Shown here: positions 1 through 8,540 of the stretch, piece after piece
Layout of the letters: each line of letters begins with the position of its first letter
Numbering within the stretch: the first letter of the stretch is position 1
Assembly: GCA_018268395.1 (NCBI GenBank)
Contig: JAFDWQ010000007.1
Span: 1-51,555, forward strand
DNA from: Armatimonadota bacterium
GTDB taxonomy: Bacteria > Armatimonadota > Fimbriimonadia > Fimbriimonadales > Fimbriimonadaceae
Direction: 5' to 3'
Length of the DNA: 51,555 bases
Notes under the pieces: model-generated
Database searches by the model: none
Seen by the model: only the letters and a program-made list of their open reading frames with translations
What the model was told of the DNA's origin: nothing
Program-made: the position numbers and the translations under genes

Positions 1-1449
1 GGCGCGGTAGACGTCTTCGGCTTCCTTAAAGCGGCCTTCCTTTAAGAGAAGCGCGCCAAGCGTGTGGCGGACCGGCTGGATCCAGTCCGGCGGTTCGGAG
101 TAGTGCAGCGCGTCTTCGGCCTTGACGCCCGCGCGAAGGTGGGTGACGGCGCCTTCGACCGCGCCTTCCGCGACGAGGATCTCGCCGTTCATCAGGTGGG
201 TGGCGACGACCAGGATGTCCGAAGCCTTGTTGTTCCCGAAGCCGGCACCCTTGAGCACGGGGTTCCGGCGGGCCATGTAGAACAACCGTTGCTCCTCACG
301 GGCCTCTGCCGGCATCTTCTTCGCCGCGAAGGCCACGGCGCGTGCGGCATGGCGCAGGGCCCGGGAAAGAGGGAAGTGGTCGGGAAGCTCAGGGGAGGCG
401 AGCACCTCGTCCCACTTGCCGAACCGGACGCGCGCTTCGAACGGCATCGCGAAGAAGCCGTCGAGGAACGGCGCCGCCGCCTTTTGGACGTCGGGCGGGA
501 CGGCCGCCACGAGTTGGTCGACCGCATCGATCGCAGATTGGCCCTGGCCGATCATCATCGCCGCGAAAGACAGCATGTGGTTGTTGTGGGCCATGTACAT
601 GCGGTAGATCGGGGCCGGCGTGTGGTTCGCGCGGTAGTCCTTGTCGACCCGCATCGCCCTCGCGTTGCTGTCGATCGCCTTGGCCCAGTCCCCCGTGCGC
701 ACATAGATGTGGGAGGGCATGTGGACGTTGTGGCCGAGCCCCGGTTGAAGGGTGAGGAGCCGGTCCGCGGCAGGCAAAGCCCGCTCGGGGTTCCGGCTCA
801 TTTCGAGGGCGTGGATGGTCAGGTGCAGGGCGAGAGGATGGTCGGGCTGGAGTTTGACGACCTTGGCGAGCGTCTCTACGATCTCCGGCGTTCCCGGGTA
901 AGGCGTGCCGTCCGCGGTCCAGAGGTTCCACGGACGGAGGTCGGCCATGGACTCGGCGAAGAGGGCGCCCGCATCGGCGTCTTTCGGGTAGCGGTGCCAG
1001 ACCTTCCGCATTTCAACGGCGAACGATTTGTCGAGCGGGTTGCGGTCGGCGGGCTGTGGCTGGGCGAACCGCACCGAAGCGGCGCGGACGAGGGCTTGAT
1101 CGACGGGCCTGTCGTCCGCCATCGTCGCCCGGGCTTTGGCGAGGGCGTAGTAGGCTTCCTTTTCGTCCTCTGGCGGCACGGACATGTTGTTCATGTGCGG
1201 GCCGTTCGCCATCGCGAGACCCCACCACGCCATCGCGCACTCGGGATCGAGCTTGGCGGCTTGCCGGAACGAGCGCTTGGCTTCGCCGTGGTGGAAGGCG
1301 TAAAGCATATTGAGGCCCTGGTCGAAATACTTCTGAGCCAAGGGCACGGACGTGACGTGGCGGGTGTGCGGCCCGGTCCCTTCGAACAGCGGCACCGCGG
1401 GGCTGTCTTGGGCCGCGAGGAGCACGAGGGCTGAGATGAACGTGTTCAT
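1..1449 (-). CDS. TPR-repeat exported protein, 3' end cut by window edge
   Basis: The minus-strand frame is open for 483 codons and runs off the left edge, so the C-terminus is missing. It begins with a short hydrophobic leader (MNTFISALVLLAAQ), suggesting export. Residues about 38-75 (YFDQGLNMLYAFHHGEAKRS) and several later stretches, such as ALLLKEGRFKEAEDVYRA at the visible end, have the helix-turn-helix spacing of tetratricopeptide repeats. This resembles large bacterial TPR proteins with unknown partners. ATG at 1449 is preceded by AAGGA and, 21 bases upstream, by a TACAAT -10 box, so this gene has a short leader. A long plus-strand frame covers the same region but has no recognisable protein. 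Exact role unknown. Confidence 0.9.
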   Translation of the reverse strand, partial: MNTFISALVLLAAQDSPAVPLFEGTGPHTRHVTSVPLAQKYFDQGLNMLYAFHHGEAKRSFRQAAKLDPECAMAWWGLAMANGPHMNNMSVPPEDEKEAYYALAKARATMADDRPVDQALVRAASVRFAQPQPADRNPLDKSFAVEMRKVWHRYPKDADAGALFAESMADLRPWNLWTADGTPYPGTPEIVETLAKVVKLQPDHPLALHLTIHALEMSRNPERALPAADRLLTLQPGLGHNVHMPSHIYVRTGDWAKAIDSNARAMRVDKDYRANHTPAPIYRMYMAHNNHMLSFAAMMIGQGQSAIDAVDQLVAAVPPDVQKAAAPFLDGFFAMPFEARVRFGKWDEVLASPELPDHFPLSRALRHAARAVAFAAKKMPAEAREEQRLFYMARRNPVLKGAGFGNNKASDILVVATHLMNGEILVAEGAVEGAVTHLRAGVKAEDALHYSEPPDWIQPVRHTLGALLLKEGRFKEAEDVYRA

Positions 1450-1459
1450 AGTCCTGTCC

Positions 1460-1475
1460 TTTACAGCATTGTAAA
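1460..1475. promoter_or_regulatory. palindrome overlapping -10 box of the TPR gene
   Basis: TTTACA-GCAT-TGTAAA is a perfect 6-base inverted repeat. On the minus strand it contains the TACAAT -10 element (complement 1468-1473) of the TPR gene. Its position would let a bound dimer block RNA polymerase, so it is a candidate operator. No repressor gene is adjacent. Confidence 0.4.
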
Positions 1476-1542
1476 CTTTCTTGGGCCTGTCCAGGACCTG
1501 ACTTTAGTGTGTGCAAGTTTTTGACGAACGACGCGGGGCCGC

Positions 1543-1548
1543 TACAAT
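1543..1548 (+). promoter_or_regulatory. -10 box TACAAT, leaderless start
   Basis: TACAAT lies 5 bases before the GTG start at 1554. Transcription normally begins about 7 bases after a -10 box, so the mRNA should begin at or next to the start codon. This is a clear example of a layout repeated through the window. Confidence 0.55.
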
Positions 1549-1553
1549 AGGCC

Positions 1554-2405
1554 GTGCGTTTCTTGTTCGTCTTGGCGGCGGTTTGGCTTGCATGTCCGGT
1601 CCACGCCCAATGGGGCGTCGCCGAATCCCGCGACGTCGTCTACACCCAAGGCGGCGGCGCGCCCCAAAAGCTCGACCTCTTCGTGCCCGTTCCGATGACC
1701 GTCGCCAAACGGCCGGCGATCGTGTTCGTCCACGGGGGAGGGTGGAGCGGCGGCAGCAAGGCGGACTTCACCGACTGGGCGCGGTACTACGCGCGGAAGG
1801 GCTATGTCTGCACGTCTATCGACTACCGCTTAGCTCCGAGACACGTATGGCCGGCGCAGATCGACGACGCTCAGGCCTCCGTCCGCTGGATGCGCAAGAA
1901 CGCGGCGGTATTGGGCGTCGACCCCGGCCGGATCGCGGCCCTCGGAGCTTCGGCGGGCGGCCATCTGGTCTTGCTGCTCGGGACGACCGAGACCCTGAAC
2001 GACGCCGATCCCGATCTCCACGGCTACTCTTCGAAGGTCCAGGCCGTCGTCGACTACTACGGACCGACCGACTTCCGTTATCCGAAAGAGTGGGACCCGC
2101 TGGTGTGGGGGTTGATCGAATCGATGGTCGGGAAGCCGGTGACGGAATCGCCTTGGCTCTACCGGCAGGCCGCACCGTTGTCTCACGTCACGCCGGACGA
2201 TGCGCCGATGCTCGTGTTCCAAGGGACGGTCGATCCGATCGTGCCGCCTGTCCAGAGCCGGCGGTTGGACGCCGTGCTGACGTCGCTCGGGATCGCCCAC
2301 CAGTACAACGAGTTCCCTTACGAGGGCCACGGGTTCGGCACGCTCGAAGTGTTCTTCTTCTGTTTCTGGCAGACCGATCTCTGGCTGTCCAAGAACCTGC
2401 GCTGA
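1554..2405 (+). CDS. secreted alpha/beta hydrolase (esterase/lipase family)
   Basis: This 283-residue protein has a signal peptide (MRFLFVLAAVWLACPVHAQ). The alpha/beta-hydrolase signature is complete: oxyanion-hole HGGGW near residue 61, nucleophile elbow GASAGG near residue 125, an acidic residue in GTVDPIVPP and a histidine in GHGF near the C-terminus. It is most like BD-FAE/carboxylesterase-type enzymes that remove acyl groups from carbohydrates or small esters; the substrate cannot be read from sequence. The GTG start is chosen because it gives a proper signal peptide and lies 5 bases after a TACAAT -10 box. It is divergent from the TPR gene and convergent with the next gene. Confidence 0.9.
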   Translation: MRFLFVLAAVWLACPVHAQWGVAESRDVVYTQGGGAPQKLDLFVPVPMTVAKRPAIVFVHGGGWSGGSKADFTDWARYYARKGYVCTSIDYRLAPRHVWPAQIDDAQASVRWMRKNAAVLGVDPGRIAALGASAGGHLVLLLGTTETLNDADPDLHGYSSKVQAVVDYYGPTDFRYPKEWDPLVWGLIESMVGKPVTESPWLYRQAAPLSHVTPDDAPMLVFQGTVDPIVPPVQSRRLDAVLTSLGIAHQYNEFPYEGHGFGTLEVFFFCFWQTDLWLSKNLR

Positions 2406-3026
2406 TCAATCGAAGTGCGTCTGGTTGCGGAGGAACTCGAACGTGCCTTCCTTGGGATAATCGTAACTCTCGCCGACGCCCCCGCCCGACCACTGGACCT
2501 TGCCCCAACGGTCCGACGCGAGCAGTTCCTTCAAGGCTGCGCGAGCGGTGTTCTCGTCGGGCACGGTCAGCTTCTCCTTGCGGAAAGCGCCGTTCTTCCG
2601 GCAATAGTCCACGTACTGCTCCACGGTCTCGGCTTTCCCGCTGAGCAAGTACGCGTTCCCGAGTTCGAACCAGACGCCGTCCTGTTGCGCCATCGGGAAC
2701 TCTGGCCACGACGAGAGCGGCATCGAACGGTGGGGAAGCCGGATGACGCCTAACTTCGGGGCGCGCAGGGCCTTGCCGTTTCGCCCCGTGAAGAGGACGC
2801 GGCATAAGTGGCACGCACGGACGGCCGTCGCCATCGGCATGTAGTCGAGCTTTTGGCCACGGCCTCCCCGGACGGTCAGGTCGGCGACGGCCCTTTCTTC
2901 GCCCATGTCGATGTAGGCGTTCGCGGCCAGGGCGACGGACCCGCACGTCCACGACCGCTTCAGGAAGACGGTGTCGATCGGCCCGGACTGAACGGACAGG
3001 ACGAGAGCGGCGACGAGCGGGGTCAT
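2406..3026 (-). CDS. exported protein of unknown function
   Basis: A 206-residue protein with a short hydrophobic N-terminus (MTPLVAALVLSVQSG) that may be a signal peptide. Four cysteines are present, including a CHLC motif in the middle, which could form a disulfide or bind metal. I do not recognise the family. GTG at 3029 directly precedes ATG at 3026 and is an alternative start. It follows the next upstream minus-strand gene by 40 bases and has no clear Shine-Dalgarno site. Its stop codon abuts the convergent hydrolase gene with no spacer. Confidence 0.75.
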   Translation of the reverse strand: MTPLVAALVLSVQSGPIDTVFLKRSWTCGSVALAANAYIDMGEERAVADLTVRGGRGQKLDYMPMATAVRACHLCRVLFTGRNGKALRAPKLGVIRLPHRSMPLSSWPEFPMAQQDGVWFELGNAYLLSGKAETVEQYVDYCRKNGAFRKEKLTVPDENTARAALKELLASDRWGKVQWSGGGVGESYDYPKEGTFEFLRNQTHFD

Positions 3027-3066
3027 CACCAGAAGGACGTGGCAATCTTCAACGAGGTTCTCGACG

Positions 3067-3492
3067 CTACTGCGCGGCCCACTGGCTCCAGACGCGGCCG
3101 ACCTTGCCGTTGATGCCCGTCATCGTCTCCAGCTTTCCGGAGTAGTCGAACTTGGTCTCGACGTGGTAGTCCTTGGGGTTGCCCTTGCCCGTCGGGTCGT
3201 ATTTGAAGTCCCAAAGGAACCAGTCGCCCTCGGTTTTACGGGAAATCTTGATCTTGTCCTCGATCTCGAGGAGCGTCGGCGTCTGGGTCAGGTACCAAGG
3301 ATGGATCGGACGGCCGGACGGGTCGTTGCCGACGGTCTGCGTCTGCTCCTGCACCATCAACGACCGGAAGTACTCGCCCGCAGCTTGTTGGTCCTTGACC
3401 TCGTTCTTGGCCTTGTTGTCCATGAAGAACTTGAGGCCGACGATGGCCAGAACGGCGGCGACGACGTAGACGATGATGCGGGTGGTGTTCAT
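3067..3492 (-). CDS. small membrane-anchored protein of unknown function
   Basis: A 141-residue protein with one N-terminal membrane helix (residues about 5-22, RIIVYVVAAVLAIVGLKFF) followed by a polar domain. The ATG at 3492 is preferred over the longer frame upstream because it places the helix at the N-terminus and a TAAGAT -10-like element lies 16 bases before it. The soluble part is rich in charged and aromatic residues with repeated beta-like stretches, and would face outward. It is probably co-transcribed with the unknown exported protein downstream. No family recognised. Confidence 0.75.
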   Translation of the reverse strand: MNTTRIIVYVVAAVLAIVGLKFFMDNKAKNEVKDQQAAGEYFRSLMVQEQTQTVGNDPSGRPIHPWYLTQTPTLLEIEDKIKISRKTEGDWFLWDFKYDPTGKGNPKDYHVETKFDYSGKLETMTGINGKVGRVWSQWAAQ

Positions 3493-3548
3493 CTGGCGGT
3501 CCAGGCGCATCTTAGCACCGCCCGTGCCGAGGACCGACCGTTCGTGAG

Positions 3549-3588
3549 AAAAACCGAAAGGGCCCGGCGTTTCCGGCCAGGCCCCTTT
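3549..3588 (-). terminator. rho-independent terminator after carboxypeptidase gene
   Basis: On the minus strand AAAGGG...CCCTTT closes a GC-rich hairpin with one bulged G, followed by CGG and five T residues. It lies 20 bases after the carboxypeptidase stop codon and before the promoter of the next gene, so it separates the two units. Confidence 0.7.
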
Positions 3589-3606
3589 TCGTCCGGTCAA
3601 TGGCCC

Positions 3607-4812
3607 TTAGTGCGCCATGTGGTTCAAGAGCTTCACGTAGCCGGCCCAGGCTTCGTCTTGGGTGGCTTGGATCTGGTCTTCGGGCAGTTCGAAGCCGAAC
3701 TGGCCCGTGTCGCGAAGTTCGATGGCGTACGCGGGGACGTTGTACTGCGAGTAGATGTAGTCGTTGCTCGTACCGCTCGCCGTGTACAAGATCCACGAAC
3801 ACTGGCCCTGGTCATAGTTCCGGCCGAACGCGCTCATCGCCGTTTCCATCTCCAGGCCGTAGTTGTTGAACATGGTCTGGTCGGCGGGCCGCGTCGTCGT
3901 GTAGCTCCAGGGCCAGAGGATCAACTGGGAGAAGCTGTGGAAGTCGATGAACGCTCCGACTTTCGGCAGGCTAGCGGCGAAGTCACGGACGGCTTGCGTC
4001 TCGGGCTCGCTGAACGCGGCGGTGCCGCGGTAAGTCTCGGAACCCTTGTTCCCGCTGCTCCCGTCGTTGCCGCCCCAGCCCTTGGCGTAGTTCCGGTTCA
4101 GGTCGACGCCGAACGTGCCGCCGCCGTTGTTGCGACGGTTCTTGCGCCAGTACCGGTCGTTCGTCCACGTGTATTTGTATCCGTCCGGGTTCGTGATCGG
4201 GATGATCCAGAGGTTCTGGTTGACCATGAAGGTCATCGGGCTGGACTTCAGGCCGTCCAAAGTCGATTTGGCGAGGTGCATCATCACGCTGCCGCTGATC
4301 CATTCGCGGGCGTGGATGAGGCCGTGGACCACGAAGCTCGTCTTCGGCTTGCCAGGGATCTCGACGGGGAGGCCGAAACGGTAGGCCCACATCGCTTGTC
4401 CGTTGATCGAGGTGCCGATCTGCTTCCGGACCACGAACTTCGGGTTCTGCAGGCGCAGGTTCTCGAAGAACGCGAGGATCTGGTCGTGGTTGTAGTAGTG
4501 GAGCCGATAGTCGTCGACGGCGACGCCGAAGTCCCAACCGTGCCTTTGTTGCCAGTCGCGCGGATCCTCGAGCGGGCCGGCATAGGAGTAGCGGAACCCG
4601 CTCAGCTTCGACCAGTCCTGCGGCCCGACGATCACGTCCGCCTGTCCGAGGTGCAGGATACAGTCGGCGGTGTTGAGGTCGGAATCGGAAAGGCGCCGCA
4701 GGGTCGCGGCGTCGGGCACGTCGACCCGGACTTTGTTCCAGCCGGTCGCGACCTGTGCCCCGGCCCCCGCTGCGAGAGAAGCGAGCGCTAAGGAGAAGAC
4801 AAAAGCACGCAT
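3607..4812 (-). CDS. secreted M14 zinc carboxypeptidase
   Basis: A 401-residue exopeptidase of the carboxypeptidase A type, which removes C-terminal residues from peptides outside the cytoplasm. A signal peptide (MRAFVFSLALASLAAGAGAQ) precedes a propeptide-like region. Zinc ligands are H167 and E170 (HARE) and the histidine of DFHSFSQ; the substrate-binding NRNY motif and the catalytic glutamate in AIELRD near the C-terminus are present. The reading frame remains open far upstream, but ATG at 4812 is supported by the signal peptide and by TACACT ending 9 bases before it. It is monocistronic, bounded by a downstream terminator, and divergent from the membrane operon. Confidence 0.95.
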   Translation of the reverse strand: MRAFVFSLALASLAAGAGAQVATGWNKVRVDVPDAATLRRLSDSDLNTADCILHLGQADVIVGPQDWSKLSGFRYSYAGPLEDPRDWQQRHGWDFGVAVDDYRLHYYNHDQILAFFENLRLQNPKFVVRKQIGTSINGQAMWAYRFGLPVEIPGKPKTSFVVHGLIHAREWISGSVMMHLAKSTLDGLKSSPMTFMVNQNLWIIPITNPDGYKYTWTNDRYWRKNRRNNGGGTFGVDLNRNYAKGWGGNDGSSGNKGSETYRGTAAFSEPETQAVRDFAASLPKVGAFIDFHSFSQLILWPWSYTTTRPADQTMFNNYGLEMETAMSAFGRNYDQGQCSWILYTASGTSNDYIYSQYNVPAYAIELRDTGQFGFELPEDQIQATQDEAWAGYVKLLNHMAH

Positions 4813-4939
4813 AGCGCGTGAAGTGTACGACATCGGACAGAGATCGGCGCACTTCCTGGCAATCTTCTTAGCCTCGGCGTACAAGCGTTGAAGCCGTCTG
4901 ACAAGCCTGTGTCCTCGCCTGCGGCTAAAATCGGACCCC

Positions 4940-5458
4940 ATGCCCGAGCCGCTCGTATGGTCCGTCCGACTTTGGGAACGCGCGCCACAGAAGCGGTGGG
5001 TGGCGATCGTGGCGATGGTCGTCGCGGGTGCGGCGGGCACGGTGCTGTTGCACCACCTTTTGTTCGGGCTCGTCGGCGTGCTGGTCGTGCTCGTTTCCAC
5101 CGGGGAGCTCTTCTTTCCTGCGAAGTACACGTTGGATGCGAACGAAGCGAGGCAACGGATCGGTATAACGGTGACGGCGATCCGTTGGACAGACGTCAAA
5201 CGTCTGATCCCCCAACAGGACGGCGTGAGGCTGAGCCCGTTCGAGAAACCGGACAGGCTCGACGCGTTCCGTGGGGTTTTCCTGCGGTACGCAAGCAACG
5301 AAGACGCGGTATTGGGCAAAATACGCGAACTCTGGCAAGGCGATGCAAGCACTCTGGAAAGAAGGGCTGACGGACGGGCAGAAGACGGAGCTCGTGGAGA
5401 AGGTGGCCCAGGAAGTCCACAAACGCCGGTTGGAGACTCCGGCGATCCTCTTCCTTGA
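4940..5458 (+). CDS. membrane protein with bacterial PH-like domain
   Basis: A 172-residue protein with two membrane helices (residues about 20-55) in one hydrophobic hairpin, then a stretch (ELFFPAKYTLDAN to LGKIRELWQG) resembling bPH-type YcxB/DUF304 domains. ATG at 4940 lies 8 bases after a TAAAAT -10 box, so this is the first gene of the operon running to recO. The last 37 residues are Gly/Pro/Arg-rich low-complexity sequence encoded by DNA that also encodes the next gene in another frame. That tail may be dispensable or the overlap may reflect a lost stop codon. Function unknown. Confidence 0.7.
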   Translation: MPEPLVWSVRLWERAPQKRWVAIVAMVVAGAAGTVLLHHLLFGLVGVLVVLVSTGELFFPAKYTLDANEARQRIGITVTAIRWTDVKRLIPQQDGVRLSPFEKPDRLDAFRGVFLRYASNEDAVLGKIRELWQGDASTLERRADGRAEDGARGEGGPGSPQTPVGDSGDPLP

Positions 5459-5663
5459 GATGCACAAGCCTCTGGCCGGGCTGGCCTCCCAGTCCTTAGT
5501 CGTGTTCTCGCCGTTCCTTTGCCCCTTCGTCGGATTCCAGAACATAGACGATTTCAGCCAGTTGGCGGGCGACCGCGCCGCGGTCGAGACCTTGATCCAA
5601 CGCCTGGAGCAACTGCGGGAAACCCCGCGAGGAGACACTTCGAACCTCGATGCAATGGCATGA
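5343..5663 (+). CDS. small hydrophobic/helical protein of unknown function
   Basis: A 106-residue product with an amphipathic N-terminal helix, a hydrophobic centre (QSLVVFSPFLCPFVGF) and a C-terminal charged helix (TLIQRLEQLRE). ATG at 5343 is chosen because upstream codons belong to the preceding gene and AAGG precedes it. It overlaps the previous gene by 116 bases in another frame and the next gene by 14 bases, indicating translational coupling. No family recognised. Confidence 0.65.
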   Translation: MQALWKEGLTDGQKTELVEKVAQEVHKRRLETPAILFLEMHKPLAGLASQSLVVFSPFLCPFVGFQNIDDFSQLAGDRAAVETLIQRLEQLRETPRGDTSNLDAMA

Positions 5664-6627
5664 CACGGGTCAGATCGGGATGTACGCGACGCTCCTTTTG
5701 GTCGCTTTCATCCTCTTCAACATCTATAAGGCCGCCCACAAGAAAAAGGACCTCTTCATCCGGAGGATCTCCGGCCTGAACGCGATCGACGACGCGATCG
5801 GACGCGCCACCGAGATGGGCCGGCCCGTCCTGATGGTCCCCGGCGTCGGCACGCTCAACGCGATCTCGGTCCAGGCCGTGAGCATCTTCGCCCACGTCAC
5901 GAAGGCTGCGGCGCAGTTCGGGACGCCGATCCGGCTCTGCGTGGCGGACGCGGCGGTCTATACGGTCGCCCAAGAGGTCATCCGCGACGTCTATCAGAAC
6001 CAAGGTCTGACCGAGCGGTTCGACACCGACTCCGTGCGCTTCCTGACCGACAGGCAGTTCGCGTTCGCGGCCGGCGTCAGCGGCCTCATCCTTCGCGAGA
6101 AGGTCGCCGCCGCGTTCTTCCTCGGGGAGTTCTTCGCGGAATCGTTGATCTTCGCCGAAACCGCGAACGGCGTCGGCGCGATCCAGGTCGCTGGTTCGAC
6201 CGAGAAATCGCAGACCCCGTTCTTCATCGCCGCTTGCGACTACGTCTTGATCGGCGACGAGTTCTACGCCGCCAGCGCGTACTTGACCCGCCAGCCGATC
6301 CTGGTCGGAAGCCTTGTCGGCCAAGACTGGTGCAAGGTCGCGATGGTCGCGGTCGTCTTCTTCGGCTTCATGGCCAACAGCTACCAGCGCAGAGGTATGT
6401 CCGACAACCATCGGATGACCCTAATGGACGCCGAACCGGAGATCTGGAAATCGCTGTCGGAAGACGAGAAGAAGAAGTTCGCCACGGCCGAGGTCTGGAA
6501 GAAAGAGGAGAAAGCCGACCTCGCTCCGGCCGAAGACACAGGCCTTTATCGGGCCTTCAACCCTATGTACACACGCGAGTACCTCGACGTCAAACGGGAG
6601 CAGAAGCCTAAGGACGGTGTCCAGTGA
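5650..6627 (+). CDS. DUF6754-like membrane protein
   Basis: A 325-residue protein with an N-terminal membrane helix (residues about 8-25), a long soluble domain of about 180 residues (ISGLNAIDDAIGRATEMGR... to SAYLTRQP) and a second membrane helix near 229-247, then a charged C-terminal tail. From memory the central domain matches proteins labelled DUF6754; the function is unknown. GVGTLNAISVQAVSIFAHV and EKSQTPFFIAACDYVLIGDE look like a compact alpha/beta fold rather than a transporter. ATG at 5650 overlaps the previous gene by 14 bases. It is the centrepiece of the four-gene membrane cassette. Confidence 0.8.
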   Translation: MQWHDTGQIGMYATLLLVAFILFNIYKAAHKKKDLFIRRISGLNAIDDAIGRATEMGRPVLMVPGVGTLNAISVQAVSIFAHVTKAAAQFGTPIRLCVADAAVYTVAQEVIRDVYQNQGLTERFDTDSVRFLTDRQFAFAAGVSGLILREKVAAAFFLGEFFAESLIFAETANGVGAIQVAGSTEKSQTPFFIAACDYVLIGDEFYAASAYLTRQPILVGSLVGQDWCKVAMVAVVFFGFMANSYQRRGMSDNHRMTLMDAEPEIWKSLSEDEKKKFATAEVWKKEEKADLAPAEDTGLYRAFNPMYTREYLDVKREQKPKDGVQ

Positions 6628-7574
6628 TGGACCTGCTCGCCCAGGCCGTCCCGCTCAACCAATGGGGCGTCCAGCCCTGGTCCGGTGAGATGTGGGGGAA
6701 GATCATCGTCGCCTTCGTCCTGTGCATGGGCGCCATCTTCGCCCTGACCAAGGCGCCGACCCGCCTGCGCAGGCCCGTCGTATGGACCTTCACGTTCGCG
6801 TCCGGCCTGTTCTACGTCCTGCTTTGGATCTGGCCACAGCCGGTGAACCGGGGCGACAACGATCTTCCGAGGGACGCCGTCGAAAGGTTCGGGTTCTTCC
6901 TTGGGGACACCTTGCCCCGCGTCGCGGACGTCGCGAACATCCTCACCGCGATCCTTCTCGGCCTCGGCATCTACTCGCTGCTCCGCATCCACCTCGGCCG
7001 CATCTTCAAACGGCAACAAGACCGTTTCTTCAGTTGGGTGTTCCTCGTCGCGATGGTATCGATCACGGTGGTCGGCTATCTCGACTGGACGATGCGCGAG
7101 TTCGGCGACAAGGAAGGGAAGCTGCTCGAAATGACGAACTGGCAGTTCCCGAACCTGGCGCAAAACCTGCTGTTCGACGGACTGCTGATGCAGATGGACT
7201 CCGCGATGTTCTCGATGATCGCGTTCTTCATCCTCTCCGCAGCCTACCGAGCGTTCCGCATCCGGTCGGTGGAGGCCACCGTCCTCATGGCCAGCGCCTT
7301 GATCCTGATGATCAGTCTGCTGGGCGGCGTGGTCTACGGGTGGAACCACACCGTGGCCAACATCGCGGCAGGCATGCACCTGCCGCACGCCGATCCGAGC
7401 ATCAACGAGGCCAGCTATCTGAACTCCTTCAAGATCAGTTCGATGGCGGGCTGGGTCAAGAGCTTCCTCCAAGTGCCGGCCTTGCGTGCCGTCGACTTCG
7501 GGATCGGGCTCGGGGCGCTCGCAATGGGACTTCGGCTCTGGCTCGGGCTTGAAAAGGGAGGCGTCAGCGTATGA
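6627..7574 (+). CDS. polytopic membrane protein of unknown function
   Basis: A 315-residue protein with about seven hydrophobic helices, including KIIVAFVLCMGAIFAL, VVWTFTFASGLFYVLLWIW, ILTAILLGLGIYSLL, FLVAMVSITVVGYL and VLMASALILMISLLGG. ATG at 6627 overlaps the previous stop by one base; the in-frame GTG at 6624 is an alternative. It overlaps the next gene by four bases (ATGA). I recognise no transporter or enzyme family. Tight coupling to the DUF6754-like gene and to the following two genes suggests all four products form one membrane complex. Confidence 0.8.
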   Translation: MDLLAQAVPLNQWGVQPWSGEMWGKIIVAFVLCMGAIFALTKAPTRLRRPVVWTFTFASGLFYVLLWIWPQPVNRGDNDLPRDAVERFGFFLGDTLPRVADVANILTAILLGLGIYSLLRIHLGRIFKRQQDRFFSWVFLVAMVSITVVGYLDWTMREFGDKEGKLLEMTNWQFPNLAQNLLFDGLLMQMDSAMFSMIAFFILSAAYRAFRIRSVEATVLMASALILMISLLGGVVYGWNHTVANIAAGMHLPHADPSINEASYLNSFKISSMAGWVKSFLQVPALRAVDFGIGLGALAMGLRLWLGLEKGGVSV

Positions 7575-8536
7575 CCCCTGAAAAGTCTCTGGTGGACAAG
7601 CTCCAAAACCTGGACCGCAGGATCCTGTATCTGATCCTCGTCTTCATGGTCACGATCCCGCTCCTCTTCAAGGTCTCGATCCCGGTCGAACCCGACGCGA
7701 CGAGCAAGGCGTTCTACCACCGGGTGATGTCCTTGAAGGAAGGGCAGACCGTCTTCATCCAGTCTGACTGGACGATCTCGACCCGCGGCGAAAACGCCGG
7801 ACACTTGGAAGCGCTCCTGCGCATCCTGATGTCGAAGAAAGTCAAGTTCGTCATCTACTCGGTCGGCGACCCGCAGGCCCCGGGCGTGTACCGGAACGTC
7901 ATCCAGTCGATCAACGCCGAGCGGGAGAAGCAGGGACTGACGGTCTATAAGCCGTGGGACGACTACGTCGACCTCTTGTACTTCCCGAACGCCGAGGGTT
8001 CGCTCAACTCGATCGCCTTCGACGTCAAGAAGATCTTCGGCTCTCGGCGGGTCAAGGACCCGAACTCTGGGACGGAACGACCGGTCTTCGAATCCCCCGT
8101 CCTCAAGAACATCAACTCCGTCGGGGACGCAGGGCTCTACTTGATCGTCACCGCCTCCAGCACGGTCGACCGTGCGGTGGAACGGTTGAACGAGCGGACG
8201 AGCCTGGCCGTCATGTGCACGGGCGTCATCGGCCCCTCGACCTTACCGTGGTTCCAGTCCGGGCAGGTCAAGGGCGTCGTGATCGGACTCAAGGGTGTCT
8301 ACGACACCGAGTACATGATGAAGCACGGATTGAACTATAAGGACGGGGACGGCCGGATCGAAGTGCCATGGCCAGGCAAGGAGGACAAGTCCGCCGAACC
8401 TGTCGCCGAAGGCACCCAGTTCGACCGAGGTTCGAAGTACTACCTGTCCTTCCACTTCGCGATCGTGCTCCTCATCCTCGCGGTCGTCGTCGGGAACGTG
8501 AGCATGGTGATGGCTCGCAAGGCGGGGAGGTCTTAA
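7571..8536 (+). CDS. bitopic membrane protein with large extracytoplasmic domain
   Basis: A 321-residue protein with a membrane helix near each end (about 18-38, ILYLILVFMVTIPLLF; about 291-311, FAIVLLILAVVVGNVSMVM). The 250 residues between are predicted to lie outside the cytoplasm and have alternating hydrophobic strands and helices (KVKFVIYSVGDP, SVGDAGLYLIVTASSTVD, LAVMCTGVIGP, VKGVVIGLKGVYDTEY) like an alpha/beta domain. No catalytic motif is recognisable. It starts with an ATGA overlap and ends 4 bases before the next gene, whose GGGGAGG and AAGG ribosome-binding sequences lie in its last codons. Confidence 0.8.
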   Translation: MTPEKSLVDKLQNLDRRILYLILVFMVTIPLLFKVSIPVEPDATSKAFYHRVMSLKEGQTVFIQSDWTISTRGENAGHLEALLRILMSKKVKFVIYSVGDPQAPGVYRNVIQSINAEREKQGLTVYKPWDDYVDLLYFPNAEGSLNSIAFDVKKIFGSRRVKDPNSGTERPVFESPVLKNINSVGDAGLYLIVTASSTVDRAVERLNERTSLAVMCTGVIGPSTLPWFQSGQVKGVVIGLKGVYDTEYMMKHGLNYKDGDGRIEVPWPGKEDKSAEPVAEGTQFDRGSKYYLSFHFAIVLLILAVVVGNVSMVMARKAGRS

Positions 8537-8540
8537 GGCG

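Noticed and set aside
64-1434. 456-codon plus-strand reading frame
   Set aside because: It is antisense to the TPR gene, which has recognisable repeats, a promoter and a ribosome site. The plus-strand protein is Arg/Gly/Val-rich without any fold signature, as expected for a high-GC shadow frame.
3163-4791. 542-codon plus-strand frame
   Set aside because: Antisense to the M14 carboxypeptidase, whose zinc motifs and signal peptide are intact.
4813-5352. N-terminal extension of the carboxypeptidase
   Set aside because: The upstream part is antisense to the bPH-like gene; the signal peptide and -10 box fix the start at 4812.
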